NCBI RefSeq assembly: GCF_014648655.1
Contig: NZ_BMRN01000002.1
Span: 1-64,000, forward strand
Source of the DNA: Streptomyces atratus
Lineage (GTDB): Bacteria; Actinomycetota; Actinomycetes; Streptomycetales; Streptomycetaceae
Length of the DNA: 64,000 bases
Reading direction: 5' to 3'
Below are positions 56,407 through 64,000 of this stretch, in pieces. Positions within the stretch are counted from its first letter, which is position 1, and each line of letters opens with the position of its first letter. The translations under genes were made by a program, and so were the position numbers. The notes beneath the pieces were generated by a model. The model was not told the origin of the DNA. It ran no database searches and worked only from the letters and a program-made list of their open reading frames with translations.

Positions 56407-57177
56407 GTGGACTACCCGTACGACCAGACACCTGGCGCACCCATCCGTTCCGGCATCCCGGAGCATGGCCGTATCCCCAAGTACTACGCGGTCAAGGCCC
56501 GTGTATCCCTCCTCATAGAGGAGCTGGGCGAGGGCGGCACGCTGCCCACCGAACGCGATCTGGCCGAGCGCTACGGAGTCTCGCGCGAGACGGTGCGCCA
56601 GGCGCTGCGCGAACTCCTGCTGGAGGGGCGGCTCGCCCGTCAGGGGCGCGGCACCGTCGTCGCGGGCCCCAAGCTGGAGCAGCCGCTCTCGCTGGCGAGC
56701 TATACGGAAGGCGTACGCCGCCAGGGCCGCACCCCCGGCCGTCACCTCATCGGTCTGGAGCGGTTCCCCTGCCCCGAGGCGCTGGCCGCCGACATCGGGG
56801 TCGGGCCCGGCGAACCGGTCTGGCACCTGGAGCGGGTGCTGCTCGCCGACGACGACCGGGTCGGCCTGGAGAGCACGTATGTCTCCGTCGCCCGCGTACC
56901 GGATCTCGACAAGGGATTCGACCCCGACTCGTCCTTCTACGCCTACCTCCGCGACCGGCTCGGGATCTCCTTCGGCGATGCGGACGAGCGGATCGAGACC
57001 GTGCTCGCGACGCCGCGTGAGGCGCTGCTCATCGGTACCCCGCCCGCACTGCCCATGCTGCTGATCCACCGGATCTCGCGCGATACGGGCGGGAAGCCGC
57101 TGGAGCGCGTGCGGACCCTTTTCCGCGGGGACAGGTTCTCCTTCACCGCGCACCTGGGCGCGCAGGGCGGACGCTGA
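56407..57177 (+). CDS. GntR/HutC-type (UTRA) regulator of the aminophosphonate operon
   Basis: This protein has 256 residues from GTG 56407. The N-terminal GntR winged helix is T-L-P-T-E-R-D-L-A-E-R-Y-G-V-S-R-E-T-V-R-Q-A-L-R-E-L (about 50-75). The UTRA domain follows, with W-H-L-E-R-V-L-L-A-D-D and E-S-T-Y-V-S-V. HutC-group repressors bind dyads related to GGTCTAGACC, and a GGTCTGGTCC sits at 57234-57243, between this gene and the operon it precedes. PhnF-like aminophosphonate regulators belong here. It is separated from the operon by 140 bp with that box. Confidence 0.88.
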   Translation: MDYPYDQTPGAPIRSGIPEHGRIPKYYAVKARVSLLIEELGEGGTLPTERDLAERYGVSRETVRQALRELLLEGRLARQGRGTVVAGPKLEQPLSLASYTEGVRRQGRTPGRHLIGLERFPCPEALAADIGVGPGEPVWHLERVLLADDDRVGLESTYVSVARVPDLDKGFDPDSSFYAYLRDRLGISFGDADERIETVLATPREALLIGTPPALPMLLIHRISRDTGGKPLERVRTLFRGDRFSFTAHLGAQGGR

Positions 57178-57227
57178 ACGACCCCGGACGCGGCAGCCGC
57201 CGATCGACTCATCAAGATAACGAGAAC

Positions 57228-57243
57228 GTAACGGGTCTGGTCC
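57228..57243 (+). promoter_or_regulatory. GntR-type box, copy 1
   Basis: GTAACGGGTCTGGTCC. The same 16 bp recur with one change at 63164-63179. GGTCTGGTCC resembles the HutC-type dyad. Confidence 0.6.
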
Positions 57244-57319
57244 AAGCTTGGGGTCCGGTTCACCCTCCCGTTGCCGTACCGATCCGTACGGGTCACCGGC
57301 CCCGAGGAGCGTAGCCGTC

Positions 57320-58444
57320 GTGAGAGTCATCGTCGTAGGAGCCGGCGTGGTGGGAACCATGCACGCCTGGCACGCAATGAACCGCGGCCACGAGGTCGTA
57401 CAGATCGAGCGCGAGAGCGAGGCGCGCGGGGCATCGCTCCGCAATTTCGGACAGATATGGGTCAGCGGCCGGGCCGGTGGCGAGGAGCTGGAGACCGCAC
57501 TTCGCGCCCGTGAGTTGTGGGAGGGCATCGGGGCCCGGGTCCCCGGTCTCGGCTTCCGGCCCTGCGGCTCGCTCACCCCGCTGCGCACCGAGCTGGAGAC
57601 CGCCGTCGCAGAGGCCGCCGTCGCCCGCCCCGACGCGGCGGCGCGCGGCTACAAGCTGCTCACCGCCGACGAGGCCCGCGCGATCAACCCCGCGCTGCGC
57701 GGCGACTTCACCGCCGCCCTGTGGTGCGGGCGGGATGCGGCGGTCGAGCCGCGCACCGCCCAACTGGCACTGAAGCAGGAGCTGTTGAAGTCCGGGCGGT
57801 ATACGTACCTCGGTGGGCGTGAGGTCCGCGAGGTGATGGGTACCGCCTCCGTCCGCGACGACCACGGCGATGTGCACACCGGTGACGCCGTCATCCTGGC
57901 CACCGGCGCCTGGCTCGGCGGACTCGTCCGCGAACTGGCCGGCCCCGATCTGCCGGTGCGCCGCGTACGCCTCCAGATGATGCAGACCGACCCGCTCGGC
58001 GAGCCGCTCACCACCTCCGTCGCCGACGCCGACAGCTTCCGCTACTACCCGGCGTACCGGAGCGAGGCGCTGGACACCCTCAACGCCCGGCAGGCACAGG
58101 CGCCGACCGCCGCCGAGCACAGGATGCAGCTCCTGATGGTGCAGCGCCGCGACGGCGGACTGACCATCGGCGACACCCACGAGTACGAGCACCCGTTCTC
58201 CTTCGACACCGTCGAGGAGCCGTACGAGCACCTCACCGGGGTCGTCGAATCCTTCCTCGGCCGCCCGCTGCCGAGGATCCGCCACCGTTGGGCCGGGGTT
58301 TACGCCCAGTGCACCGACACCGGCCGGGTCGTCCACCGCCAGCAGGTGCGAGACGGCGTCTGGCTGGTCACCGGACCAGGTGGCCGCGGCATGACCTGCT
58401 CGCCCGCAATCGCCGAAACGACCGCCGACGAACTGGGCTGGTGA
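57320..58444 (+). CDS. FAD-dependent amine oxidoreductase of aminophosphonate catabolism
   Basis: This protein has 374 residues from GTG 57320. The N-terminal dinucleotide-binding V-I-V-V-G-A-G-V-V-G-T-M-H-A begins a DAO-type fold. A-S-L-R-N-F-G-Q-I-W-V-S-G and the C-terminal R-H-R-W-A-G-V-Y-A-Q and V-T-G-P-G-G-R-G-M-T are typical of the TIGR03364 group, found beside phosphonate genes. Members oxidise aminoethylphosphonate-type amines or their N-methyl derivatives toward phosphonoacetaldehyde. The phosphonatase-like gene that would take such a product follows at once, with a 4-bp overlap. Confidence 0.85.
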   Translation: MRVIVVGAGVVGTMHAWHAMNRGHEVVQIERESEARGASLRNFGQIWVSGRAGGEELETALRARELWEGIGARVPGLGFRPCGSLTPLRTELETAVAEAAVARPDAAARGYKLLTADEARAINPALRGDFTAALWCGRDAAVEPRTAQLALKQELLKSGRYTYLGGREVREVMGTASVRDDHGDVHTGDAVILATGAWLGGLVRELAGPDLPVRRVRLQMMQTDPLGEPLTTSVADADSFRYYPAYRSEALDTLNARQAQAPTAAEHRMQLLMVQRRDGGLTIGDTHEYEHPFSFDTVEEPYEHLTGVVESFLGRPLPRIRHRWAGVYAQCTDTGRVVHRQQVRDGVWLVTGPGGRGMTCSPAIAETTADELGW

Positions 58445-59148
58445 AGAAGTTGACCTCGCAGAACCCCCTCGACCTGATTGTGCTCGACATGGCCGGCACC
58501 ACCGTCGCCGACGGCGGCCTCGTCGAGCAGGCCTTCGCCGCCGCGGCCCAGCGCCTCGGCGTGGAGCCCGGCTCCGCCGACCACGCCGGAAAGCTCGACT
58601 ACGTACGCGCCACCATGGGCGAGTCCAAGATCTCCGTCTTCCGCCACCTCTTCGGTGACGAGGACCGGGCCCAGCAGGCCAACACCGCCTTCGAGGAGGC
58701 GTACGGGGAGCTGGTCGACAGCGGCCTCATCGCCCCGGTCCCCGGCGCCCGCGAGGCGATCGAGGAGCTGAAGGCAGCCGGCCGCACGGTGGTCCTCACC
58801 ACCGGGTTCGCACGCGTCACCCAGGACGCGATCCTCGCCGCACTCGGCTGGCAGGACCTGGCCGACCTGACCCTGTGCCCCGCCGACGCGGGCGGGCGCG
58901 GACGCCCCCACCCGGACATGATCCTCGCCGCCTTCCTGCGCACCGGTGCGGTGGACGGCGTCCAGCAGACCGTGGTCGCCGGGGACACCTCGTACGACAT
59001 GCTCAGCGGCATCCGCTCCGGGGCCGGGATCGTCGCGGGCGTGCTGACCGGCGCACACGACAAGGACCAGCTGACCCGCAACGGGGCCACGCACGTCCTG
59101 CGTTCGGTCGCCGAGCTGCCGGACCTCGTCGCCCGGGCGGAAGCATGA
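58441..59148 (+). CDS. Phosphonatase-like HAD hydrolase
   Basis: This protein has 235 residues from GTG 58441, overlapping the upstream stop. The HAD motif I is L-I-V-L-D-M-A-G-T-T-V-A-D (nucleophile Asp, as in PhnX). Motif II is V-L-T-T-G-F, and motif IV is V-V-A-G-D-T-S-Y-D-M. The cap domain (about 45-90) has the V-R-A-T-M-G-E-S-K stretch of the TIGR03351 phosphonatase-like group, whereas true PhnX has an extra catalytic Lys in its cap. C-P cleavage of phosphonoacetaldehyde, or a close analogue, is the likely role. The stop overlaps the ABC gene start. Confidence 0.85.
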   Translation: MKKLTSQNPLDLIVLDMAGTTVADGGLVEQAFAAAAQRLGVEPGSADHAGKLDYVRATMGESKISVFRHLFGDEDRAQQANTAFEEAYGELVDSGLIAPVPGAREAIEELKAAGRTVVLTTGFARVTQDAILAALGWQDLADLTLCPADAGGRGRPHPDMILAAFLRTGAVDGVQQTVVAGDTSYDMLSGIRSGAGIVAGVLTGAHDKDQLTRNGATHVLRSVAELPDLVARAEA

Positions 59149-60236
59149 CCGGCGGGGCCACCGGCGGGATCCGTTTCGATCAGGTCAGCGTCGCGTACGG
59201 CGGGAACACCGTCCTCGACCGGCTCGATCTGACCGTCGAACCCGGCGAGGTCATGGCGCTGCTCGGGCCTTCCGGGTCCGGCAAGACCACCGCCCTGCGC
59301 GCCGTCGCCGGATTCGTGCAGCCCGCCTCGGGCCGGGTGTACCTCGGCGACCGCGATGTCACCGGGCTGCCGCCGCACAAGCGCGGCATCGGCATGGTCG
59401 TCCAGCAGTACGCCCTCTTCCCGCACATGCGGGTCCACGACAACGTCGCCTTCGGACTCAAGGCCCGCAAGGCGGCGAAGGCGGAGATCCCCGAGCGGGT
59501 CGCCGAGGCCCTCGAACTCGTCGGCATGGCCGCCTACGCCGAGCGCTACCCGCGCGAACTCTCCGGCGGCCAGCAGCAGCGCGTCGCCATCGCCCGCGCG
59601 CTCGCCATCCGCCCCGGCGTGCTGCTGCTCGACGAACCGCTCTCCGCGCTCGACGCCCGGCTGCGCTCCGGAATGCTCGCCGAACTGGCGCGACTGCACC
59701 GGGAGTTGCCGGACGTCTCCATCCTGTACGTCACCCACGACCAGGTCGAGGCGCTCACCCTCGCCGACCGGATCGCGGTCATGGACAAGGCGCGGCTGCA
59801 GGACTGCGGCACCCCGCAGGAGCTGTACCGCCGTCCGCGTACGGAGTTCACCGCGTCGTTCGTCGGCAACGCGAATCTGCTGCCGGTCACCGTCGCCGAC
59901 GGCGCCGACACCGTCGACTTCGCGGGGCGCGCGCTCGACGTACCGACCGGCGAAGCGGCCGGCGGTGCCACCGCCACCCTGTGCGTCCGGCCCCACCTGG
60001 TCGGGCTCGGCGACGGGCCCAACGCGCTGAGCGGCACGATCGCCGAGGTGCAGTGGCGGGGCTCCACCCACCGGCTGTACGTCGACGTCGACGGACACCG
60101 GGTCAAGGCGGACCTCCGCGAGCTGCGTGAGACGCCGGCGCTCGGTGACACGGTGACGCTGCACTTTGCCGCAGAGGATGCGGTGCTGCTGCCTGCGGGC
60201 ACGGCACCGGGAACCGGGGGAGGGGCGCATGCCTAG
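59145..60236 (+). CDS. phnT: 2-Aminoethylphosphonate ABC transporter ATP-binding protein
   Basis: This protein has 363 residues from ATG 59145 (ATGA overlap). Walker A is G-P-S-G-S-G-K-T-T and the signature L-S-G-G-Q-Q-Q-R-V-A. Walker B is V-L-L-L-D-E-P-L-S, and H-D-Q follows. A C-terminal TOBE/MOP-like regulatory domain (about 260-363) is present. This is the spermidine/sulfate/iron-type importer ATPase, and PhnT-like by position between phosphonate catabolic genes and two permeases. The stop overlaps the next start. Confidence 0.88.
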   Translation: MTGGATGGIRFDQVSVAYGGNTVLDRLDLTVEPGEVMALLGPSGSGKTTALRAVAGFVQPASGRVYLGDRDVTGLPPHKRGIGMVVQQYALFPHMRVHDNVAFGLKARKAAKAEIPERVAEALELVGMAAYAERYPRELSGGQQQRVAIARALAIRPGVLLLDEPLSALDARLRSGMLAELARLHRELPDVSILYVTHDQVEALTLADRIAVMDKARLQDCGTPQELYRRPRTEFTASFVGNANLLPVTVADGADTVDFAGRALDVPTGEAAGGATATLCVRPHLVGLGDGPNALSGTIAEVQWRGSTHRLYVDVDGHRVKADLRELRETPALGDTVTLHFAAEDAVLLPAGTAPGTGGGAHA

Positions 60237-61179
60237 CGCGCCGACCGCGGACGTTCGCCCGGGACCGTCGGGCAGCAGGTCCGTCCTCGAACGCCGGACG
60301 GGCTCGATCGACGGCCCGCGCAAGCCGGTCGAGGGCCCGGACCGGGGTGCGGGCGACCGCAGGATCCCCCGCTTCGTCTGGGCGCTGCCGCCCGTCGCCG
60401 TCCTCGCACTCGTCTTCCTCTACCCGCTGGCCCTCGTCGTTCAGCAGTCCGTCAGCCCGGACGAGGGCGGCACCTCGCTCGCCCCGTACGGCGACGTGTT
60501 CGCCTCCGAGTCGTTCCGCTCCGCGCTGACGACCACCGTGTGGCTGGCGGTCGGTTCGACGGCCGGATGTCTGGTGCTGGGCTTCGTCCTGGCCATGGTC
60601 ATCGCGTTCGTGCCGTTCCCCGGCGGCAGGGCGGTCGCCAGGTTCATCGACGTCTTCCTCTCCTTCCCGTCGTTCCTGATCACGCTCGCCCTGCTGTTCA
60701 TCTACGGCAATGCCGGCATGGCCAACGGCCTGTGGACGGACGCCACCGGGGCATCGAGCGGCCCCTTCGACTTCCTCACCACCCCGTGGGGCGTGCTGCT
60801 CGCCGAGGTCACCTACTTCACCCCCTTCGTGATGCGCCCGCTGCTCGCCGCGTTCTCGCAGCTCGACACCGCACAGCTGGAGGTGGCGTCCTCGCTGGGC
60901 GCGGGGCCGGCCCGGATCGTGCGGCAGGTGATCCTCCCCGATGCGCTCCCCGCGCTCGCCGCGGGCGGCAGCCTCGTCCTCGTGATGTGTCTCAACGAGT
61001 TCGGCATCGTGCTGTTCACCGGTGCGAAAGGGGTCACGACCCTGCCGATGCTCGTCTACAGCAAGGCGATCCTGGAGTCCGACTACCCGGCCGCCTGTGT
61101 CGTCGCCGTCGTCAACATCGCGATCTCCGTGGGTCTCTACAGCCTGTACCGGATGGTGAGCCGCCGTGTTGGTGCATAG
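60229..61179 (+). CDS. phnU: ABC permease 1 of the aminophosphonate importer
   Basis: This protein has 316 residues from ATG 60229 (GGGGGAGGGG just upstream, overlapping phnT by 8 bp). A 45-residue Pro/Arg-rich cytoplasmic tail precedes six transmembrane helices. The EAA loop E-V-A-S-S-L-G-A-G-P-A-R-I-V-R-Q-V-I-L-P-D-A-L-P-A-L contacts the ATPase. It belongs to the BPD_transp family of the PhnU type. It overlaps the second permease gene. Confidence 0.85.
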   Translation: MPSAPTADVRPGPSGSRSVLERRTGSIDGPRKPVEGPDRGAGDRRIPRFVWALPPVAVLALVFLYPLALVVQQSVSPDEGGTSLAPYGDVFASESFRSALTTTVWLAVGSTAGCLVLGFVLAMVIAFVPFPGGRAVARFIDVFLSFPSFLITLALLFIYGNAGMANGLWTDATGASSGPFDFLTTPWGVLLAEVTYFTPFVMRPLLAAFSQLDTAQLEVASSLGAGPARIVRQVILPDALPALAAGGSLVLVMCLNEFGIVLFTGAKGVTTLPMLVYSKAILESDYPAACVVAVVNIAISVGLYSLYRMVSRRVGA

Positions 61180-61963
61180 CCGTACGGGGAAGTGGGCCGC
61201 CTGGGCCGTGTTCTTCGTGCTCTTCGTCCCGCTGTTCGCGGTGCCGCTGCTGGTCATCCTCGCCGCGTCGTTCACCACCAACTGGTCCGGCGCCTTCCCC
61301 TCGGGCCCGACCACCGAGCACTACGCGGCCGCGACCGGCGGCGACTCCCTCCAGGCCCTGACCACCAGCCTGATCACCGCCGTCAGCGCCAGTCTGCTCG
61401 CCCTCACCGTCGGCTCCTGGGCCGCGCTCGCCGCCACCTCGCTGCGCAGGCGCGGCAGGAGGTTCCTCGACGCGCTGTTCATGCTGCCGGTCGCCGTGCC
61501 GTCGGTCGTCGTCGGCCTCGCCGTGCTCGTCGCGTTCAGTAAGCCGCCGATGCTGCTGAACGGGACGCGCTGGATCGTGATCCTGGCGCACACGATTCTT
61601 GTCACGGCGTTCGCCTATTCGTCGGTTTCGGCGGCAATAGTGCGTCTCGACCCGATGTACGAACAGGCGGCGGCCAGCCTCGGCGCCCGACCCTCGTACG
61701 TCCTGTGGCGCATCAAGCTGCCGCTCCTGCTGCCGGCCCTGACGGCGGCCGCAGGGCTCTGCTTCGCGCTGTCCATGGGTGAGTTGAGCGCCACGATGAT
61801 GCTCTACCCGCCGGACTGGACACCGCTCCCGGTGCAGATCTTCGCGGCCACCGACCGTGGCTCGCTGTTCACCGGAGCAGCCGTCGCCGTGGTCCTGATG
61901 GGAACGACGCTGCTCGTGCTGCTCGGCGTCGCCCGAATCCGCACCAGGGCCTCGTACCGCTGA
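61166..61963 (+). CDS. phnV: ABC permease 2 of the aminophosphonate importer
   Basis: This protein has 265 residues from GTG 61166, inside the end of the upstream gene (14-bp overlap). Six transmembrane helices and the EAA loop E-Q-A-A-A-S-L-G-A-R-P-S-Y-V-L-W-R-I-K-L-P are visible. It pairs with the first permease to make the heterodimeric channel. Confidence 0.85.
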   Translation: MLVHSRTGKWAAWAVFFVLFVPLFAVPLLVILAASFTTNWSGAFPSGPTTEHYAAATGGDSLQALTTSLITAVSASLLALTVGSWAALAATSLRRRGRRFLDALFMLPVAVPSVVVGLAVLVAFSKPPMLLNGTRWIVILAHTILVTAFAYSSVSAAIVRLDPMYEQAAASLGARPSYVLWRIKLPLLLPALTAAAGLCFALSMGELSATMMLYPPDWTPLPVQIFAATDRGSLFTGAAVAVVLMGTTLLVLLGVARIRTRASYR

Positions 61964-62043
61964 TCCGTCGATCCGTGGATCGGCCGATACCCCCGTACTG
62001 ACTCCGGCCGGCTTCCGGCCGACACCCAGGAGATACGACCGCC

Positions 62044-63105
62044 ATGCGCAAGAACCACCTCAAGCCCATAGCCGCCGTCACCGGCTGTCTCGCCCTCGCC
62101 GCCACCCTCTCCGCCTGCGGCGGCTCCTCGGCCGCCTCCGACGAGAAGGTCGTCACCGTCTACAGCGCGGACGGCCTCAAGGGCGAGAACGGCGACGGCT
62201 GGTACGACAAGGTCTTCAAGGACTTCGAGAAGAAGACCGGCATCGAGGTCAAGTACGTGGAGGGCGGCTCCGGAGAGATGGTGCAGCGCGCCGTCCGCGA
62301 GAAGTCCAACACCCAGGCCGATGTGCTGGTCACCCTGCCGCCGTTCATCCAGCAGGCCGACAGCAAGGGCCTTCTGACGGCGTACGCACCGGCCGGCTCC
62401 GACAAGGTCGACGGCGCCGACAAGGCGTCCGACTCCAAGTGGACCTCCGTCGTCAACAACTACTTCGGCTTCATCCACAACAAGAAGGAGCTGAAGTCGG
62501 CACCCACCACCTGGGAGGAGCTGCTCGACGGAAAGTTCAAGAACAAGATCCAGTACTCCACCCCAGGAGTCGCCGGTGACGGCACGGCCGTACTGATCAA
62601 GGCCATGCACGACTTCGGCGGCAAGGAGCAGGCGATGGAGTACCTGAAGAAGCTCCAGGCAAACAACGTCGGCCCGTCCGCCTCCACCGGCAAGCTCGCT
62701 CCCAAGGTCGACAAGGGCGAACTGCTCGCCGCCAACGGCGACGTCCAGATGAACTACGCACAGTCCAAGGACATGCCGAACCTCGGCATCTGGTTCCCCG
62801 CGAAGGAGGGCGGCAAGGCCACCACCTTCGCTCTGCCGTACGCCGCCGGCCTGGTCGACAAGGCCCCGCACAGCGCCAACGGCAAGAAGCTGCTCGACTT
62901 CATGCTCTCCGAGCAGGCCCAGAAGGACGTCAGCGCGGTCGGCGGCGGCTTCTCGGCCCGCAAGGACGTCGAGGCCACCGACGCCAACGCCACCGAGCTT
63001 GCCGGGCTGATGGACGGCGTGGAGATCTTCCAGCCCGACTGGTCGGACATCGGCACCAACCTGGACACGTACGTCGAGGCCTGGAAGGCGGCCACCGGCA
63101 GCTGA
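62044..63105 (+). CDS. phnS: Aminophosphonate-binding lipoprotein
   Basis: This 353-residue protein has a lipoprotein signal with lipobox L-S-A-C (Cys25). The mature protein is a type 2 periplasmic-binding fold of the PhnS/iron-binding group: V-T-V-Y-S-A-D-G-L-K-G-E-N-G near the N-terminus, and V-V-N-N-Y-F-G-F-I-H-N-K-K-E-L. ATG 62044 has CAGGAG 10 nt upstream. It is last in the importer operon (80-bp gap), as binding proteins often are when made in excess. Confidence 0.88.
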   Translation: MRKNHLKPIAAVTGCLALAATLSACGGSSAASDEKVVTVYSADGLKGENGDGWYDKVFKDFEKKTGIEVKYVEGGSGEMVQRAVREKSNTQADVLVTLPPFIQQADSKGLLTAYAPAGSDKVDGADKASDSKWTSVVNNYFGFIHNKKELKSAPTTWEELLDGKFKNKIQYSTPGVAGDGTAVLIKAMHDFGGKEQAMEYLKKLQANNVGPSASTGKLAPKVDKGELLAANGDVQMNYAQSKDMPNLGIWFPAKEGGKATTFALPYAAGLVDKAPHSANGKKLLDFMLSEQAQKDVSAVGGGFSARKDVEATDANATELAGLMDGVEIFQPDWSDIGTNLDTYVEAWKAATGS

Positions 63106-63163
63106 CCGCAGGCCGGCGATTCACCTTGAGGAAAAGGGACTTCGGCGGATCATCGCGCAAAGG

Positions 63164-63179
63164 TAACGGGTCTGGACCG
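63164..63179 (+). promoter_or_regulatory. GntR-type box, copy 2
   Basis: GTAACGGGTCTGGACC. It differs from the 57228 box at one base and here forms GGTC-TG-GACC. It lies 175 bp upstream of the terminal HAD gene. Confidence 0.6.
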
Positions 63180-63353
63180 TCCCGAAGGCGGCACCGGGCG
63201 GCCGGGCGCCGGTGGTCCGGCACCGGGTGATTCGGCACCGGGCGTTCCGGCCGTATCGGCTGGTTGAACGGACGGCCTAAAATCGGGGATGTCGGCGCTG
63301 CACAACGCGGTGCCGCCGGCGTCCCCGCACACGGCGTACGGCAGGAGTCCCAC

Positions 63354-64000
63354 ATGGCAGAGCGCAAGCCGATCTCATCCTGGCTCACCGACATGGACGG
63401 AGTCCTGATCCACGAGGGGACTCCGATCCCCGGGGCGGATGCCTTCATCAAGCGGTTGCGGGACTCGGGGCTGCCCTTCCTGGTCCTCACGAACAACTCG
63501 ATCTACACCGCTCGTGACCTCCACGCCCGCCTGGACCGCATGGGTCTCGACGTACCTGTGGAGAACATCTGGACCTCCGCCCTGGCCACCGCCCAGTTCC
63601 TGGACGACCAGCGGCCCGGCGGCACGGCGTACGTCATCGGAGAGGCCGGGCTCACCACCGCCCTGCACGACATCGGCTATGTTCTCACCGACCACGACCC
63701 GGACTACGTGGTCCTCGGCGAGACCCGCACGTACAGCTTCGAGGCGCTCACCAAGGCGATAAGGCTGATCAACGGCGGCGCCCGCTTCATCTGCACCAAC
63801 CCGGACGAGACCGGCCCGTCCGCCGAGGGCCCGCTGCCCGCCACCGGGTCCGTCGCCGCCCTCATCACCAAGGCCACCGGCAAGGCCCCGTATTTCGCGG
63901 GCAAGCCCAACCCGCTGATGATGCGCACCGGGCTCAACGCGATCGGCGCCCACTCCGAGTCCAGCGCCATGATCGGCGACCGGATGGACACCGATGTGCT
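63354..64000 (+). CDS. NagD-type HAD-IIA phosphatase (3' cut by window edge)
   Basis: ATG 63354 has AGGAG 6 nt upstream, and 215 residues are visible. HAD motif I is L-T-D-M-D-G-V-L-I (nucleophile Asp) and motif II is V-L-T-N-N-S. A C2-type cap (about 80-180, E-T-R-T-Y-S-F-E-A-L-T-K-A-I) precedes G-K-P-N-P-L-M-M and the motif IV start M-I-G-D-R-M-D-T. This is the NagD/pNPPase group, acting on nucleotides or sugar phosphates. The GntR-like box upstream suggests joint regulation with the aminophosphonate operon. About 40 residues are missing. Confidence 0.88.
   Translation, partial: MAERKPISSWLTDMDGVLIHEGTPIPGADAFIKRLRDSGLPFLVLTNNSIYTARDLHARLDRMGLDVPVENIWTSALATAQFLDDQRPGGTAYVIGEAGLTTALHDIGYVLTDHDPDYVVLGETRTYSFEALTKAIRLINGGARFICTNPDETGPSAEGPLPATGSVAALITKATGKAPYFAGKPNPLMMRTGLNAIGAHSESSAMIGDRMDTDV

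Noticed and set aside
1..64000. tRNA or rRNA genes as island attachment sites
   Set aside because: No cloverleaf with a CCA-type end or rRNA signature was seen by eye near 14.0, 22.0, 28.4 or 38.3 kb. A covariance search would settle it.

Overview
The window is high-GC actinomycete DNA, and gene content and style point to Streptomyces. It has class E sortase with LAXTG surface proteins, Scr1-type XRE/DUF397 pairs, a blaA/blaB-type beta-lactamase regulon, a RsbW-like ATPase, DUF6412-YidC and DUF3311-symporter pairs, GTG/TTG starts, and many starts that sit 6-8 nt after a TANNNT-like -10 box (probably leaderless mRNAs). I found no rRNA, tRNA or CRISPR array.

Layout. (1) 0-9.4 kb: the end of a tectonin-repeat protein, an acyl-CoA oxidase-like enzyme, a chloramphenicol phosphotransferase, a GNAT enzyme, a coiled-coil/AKP-tail/winged-helix protein, a DinB-like protein, a decayed Ser/Thr-kinase sensor fragment, an MFS exporter with its ArsR-type regulator (a shared 17-bp box lies before both), an alpha/beta-hydrolase remnant and an ABM-fold protein. 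(2) 9.4-12.5 kb: class A beta-lactamase divergent from a LysR regulator (BlaA-like) and a penicillin-recognising BlaB-like protein, with an IS630 scrap at the 3' end of bla. (3) 12.9-22 kb: an LAETG surface protein, then a 3.16-kb segment bounded by exact 19-bp inverted repeats (nonsense-mutated IS982 transposase, CGNR protein, small ABM-like protein, AlkC-like glycosylase), a helix-turn-helix protein, a DUF4240/DUF7848 convergent pair, DUF6879 with a truncated XRE gene, and a secreted repeat protein.

(4) 22.3-38.2 kb is the accessory core and looks like a defence or conflict island. It has a 1,500-residue caspase-like / nSTAND NTPase / WD40 protein translationally coupled to an EACC1-like partner; an aldo-keto reductase; a second, partly decayed copy of the DUF4240/DUF7848 cassette; a 66-residue hydrophobic Ser/Thr-rich peptide gene with its own terminator; a decayed DUF6879/XRE pair; an intact Scr1-like XRE/DUF397 pair; a RsbW-like ATPase with an unknown partner; and a tail-to-tail pair of an SRA-HNH modification-dependent nuclease and a PLD-SF2 helicase-DUF3427 protein.

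(5) 38.7-64 kb returns to chromosome-like content: RidA, an S1-domain protein, a large secreted subtilase divergent from a SigE-family ECF sigma factor with a membrane partner, GNAT, a SEC-C protein, sortase E, DUF3311 plus a sodium:solute symporter, an HxlR remnant, DUF6412, YidC, an FAH-family hydrolase, a Gfo/Idh/MocA oxidoreductase with a HbpS-like heme protein, a ROK regulator and an LAATG surface protein. It ends with an aminophosphonate operon (GntR/UTRA regulator, FAD oxidoreductase, phosphonatase-like HAD, ABC ATPase, two permeases, binding lipoprotein) and a NagD-like HAD cut by the window edge. A 16-bp motif recurs before the operon and before the terminal HAD gene, which suggests one GntR regulon.

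Broken genes cluster at 5.5-9.5, 14-15, 20-22 and 29-31 kb, which marks repeated insertion and decay. All functions are read from sequence alone; no database search was run.
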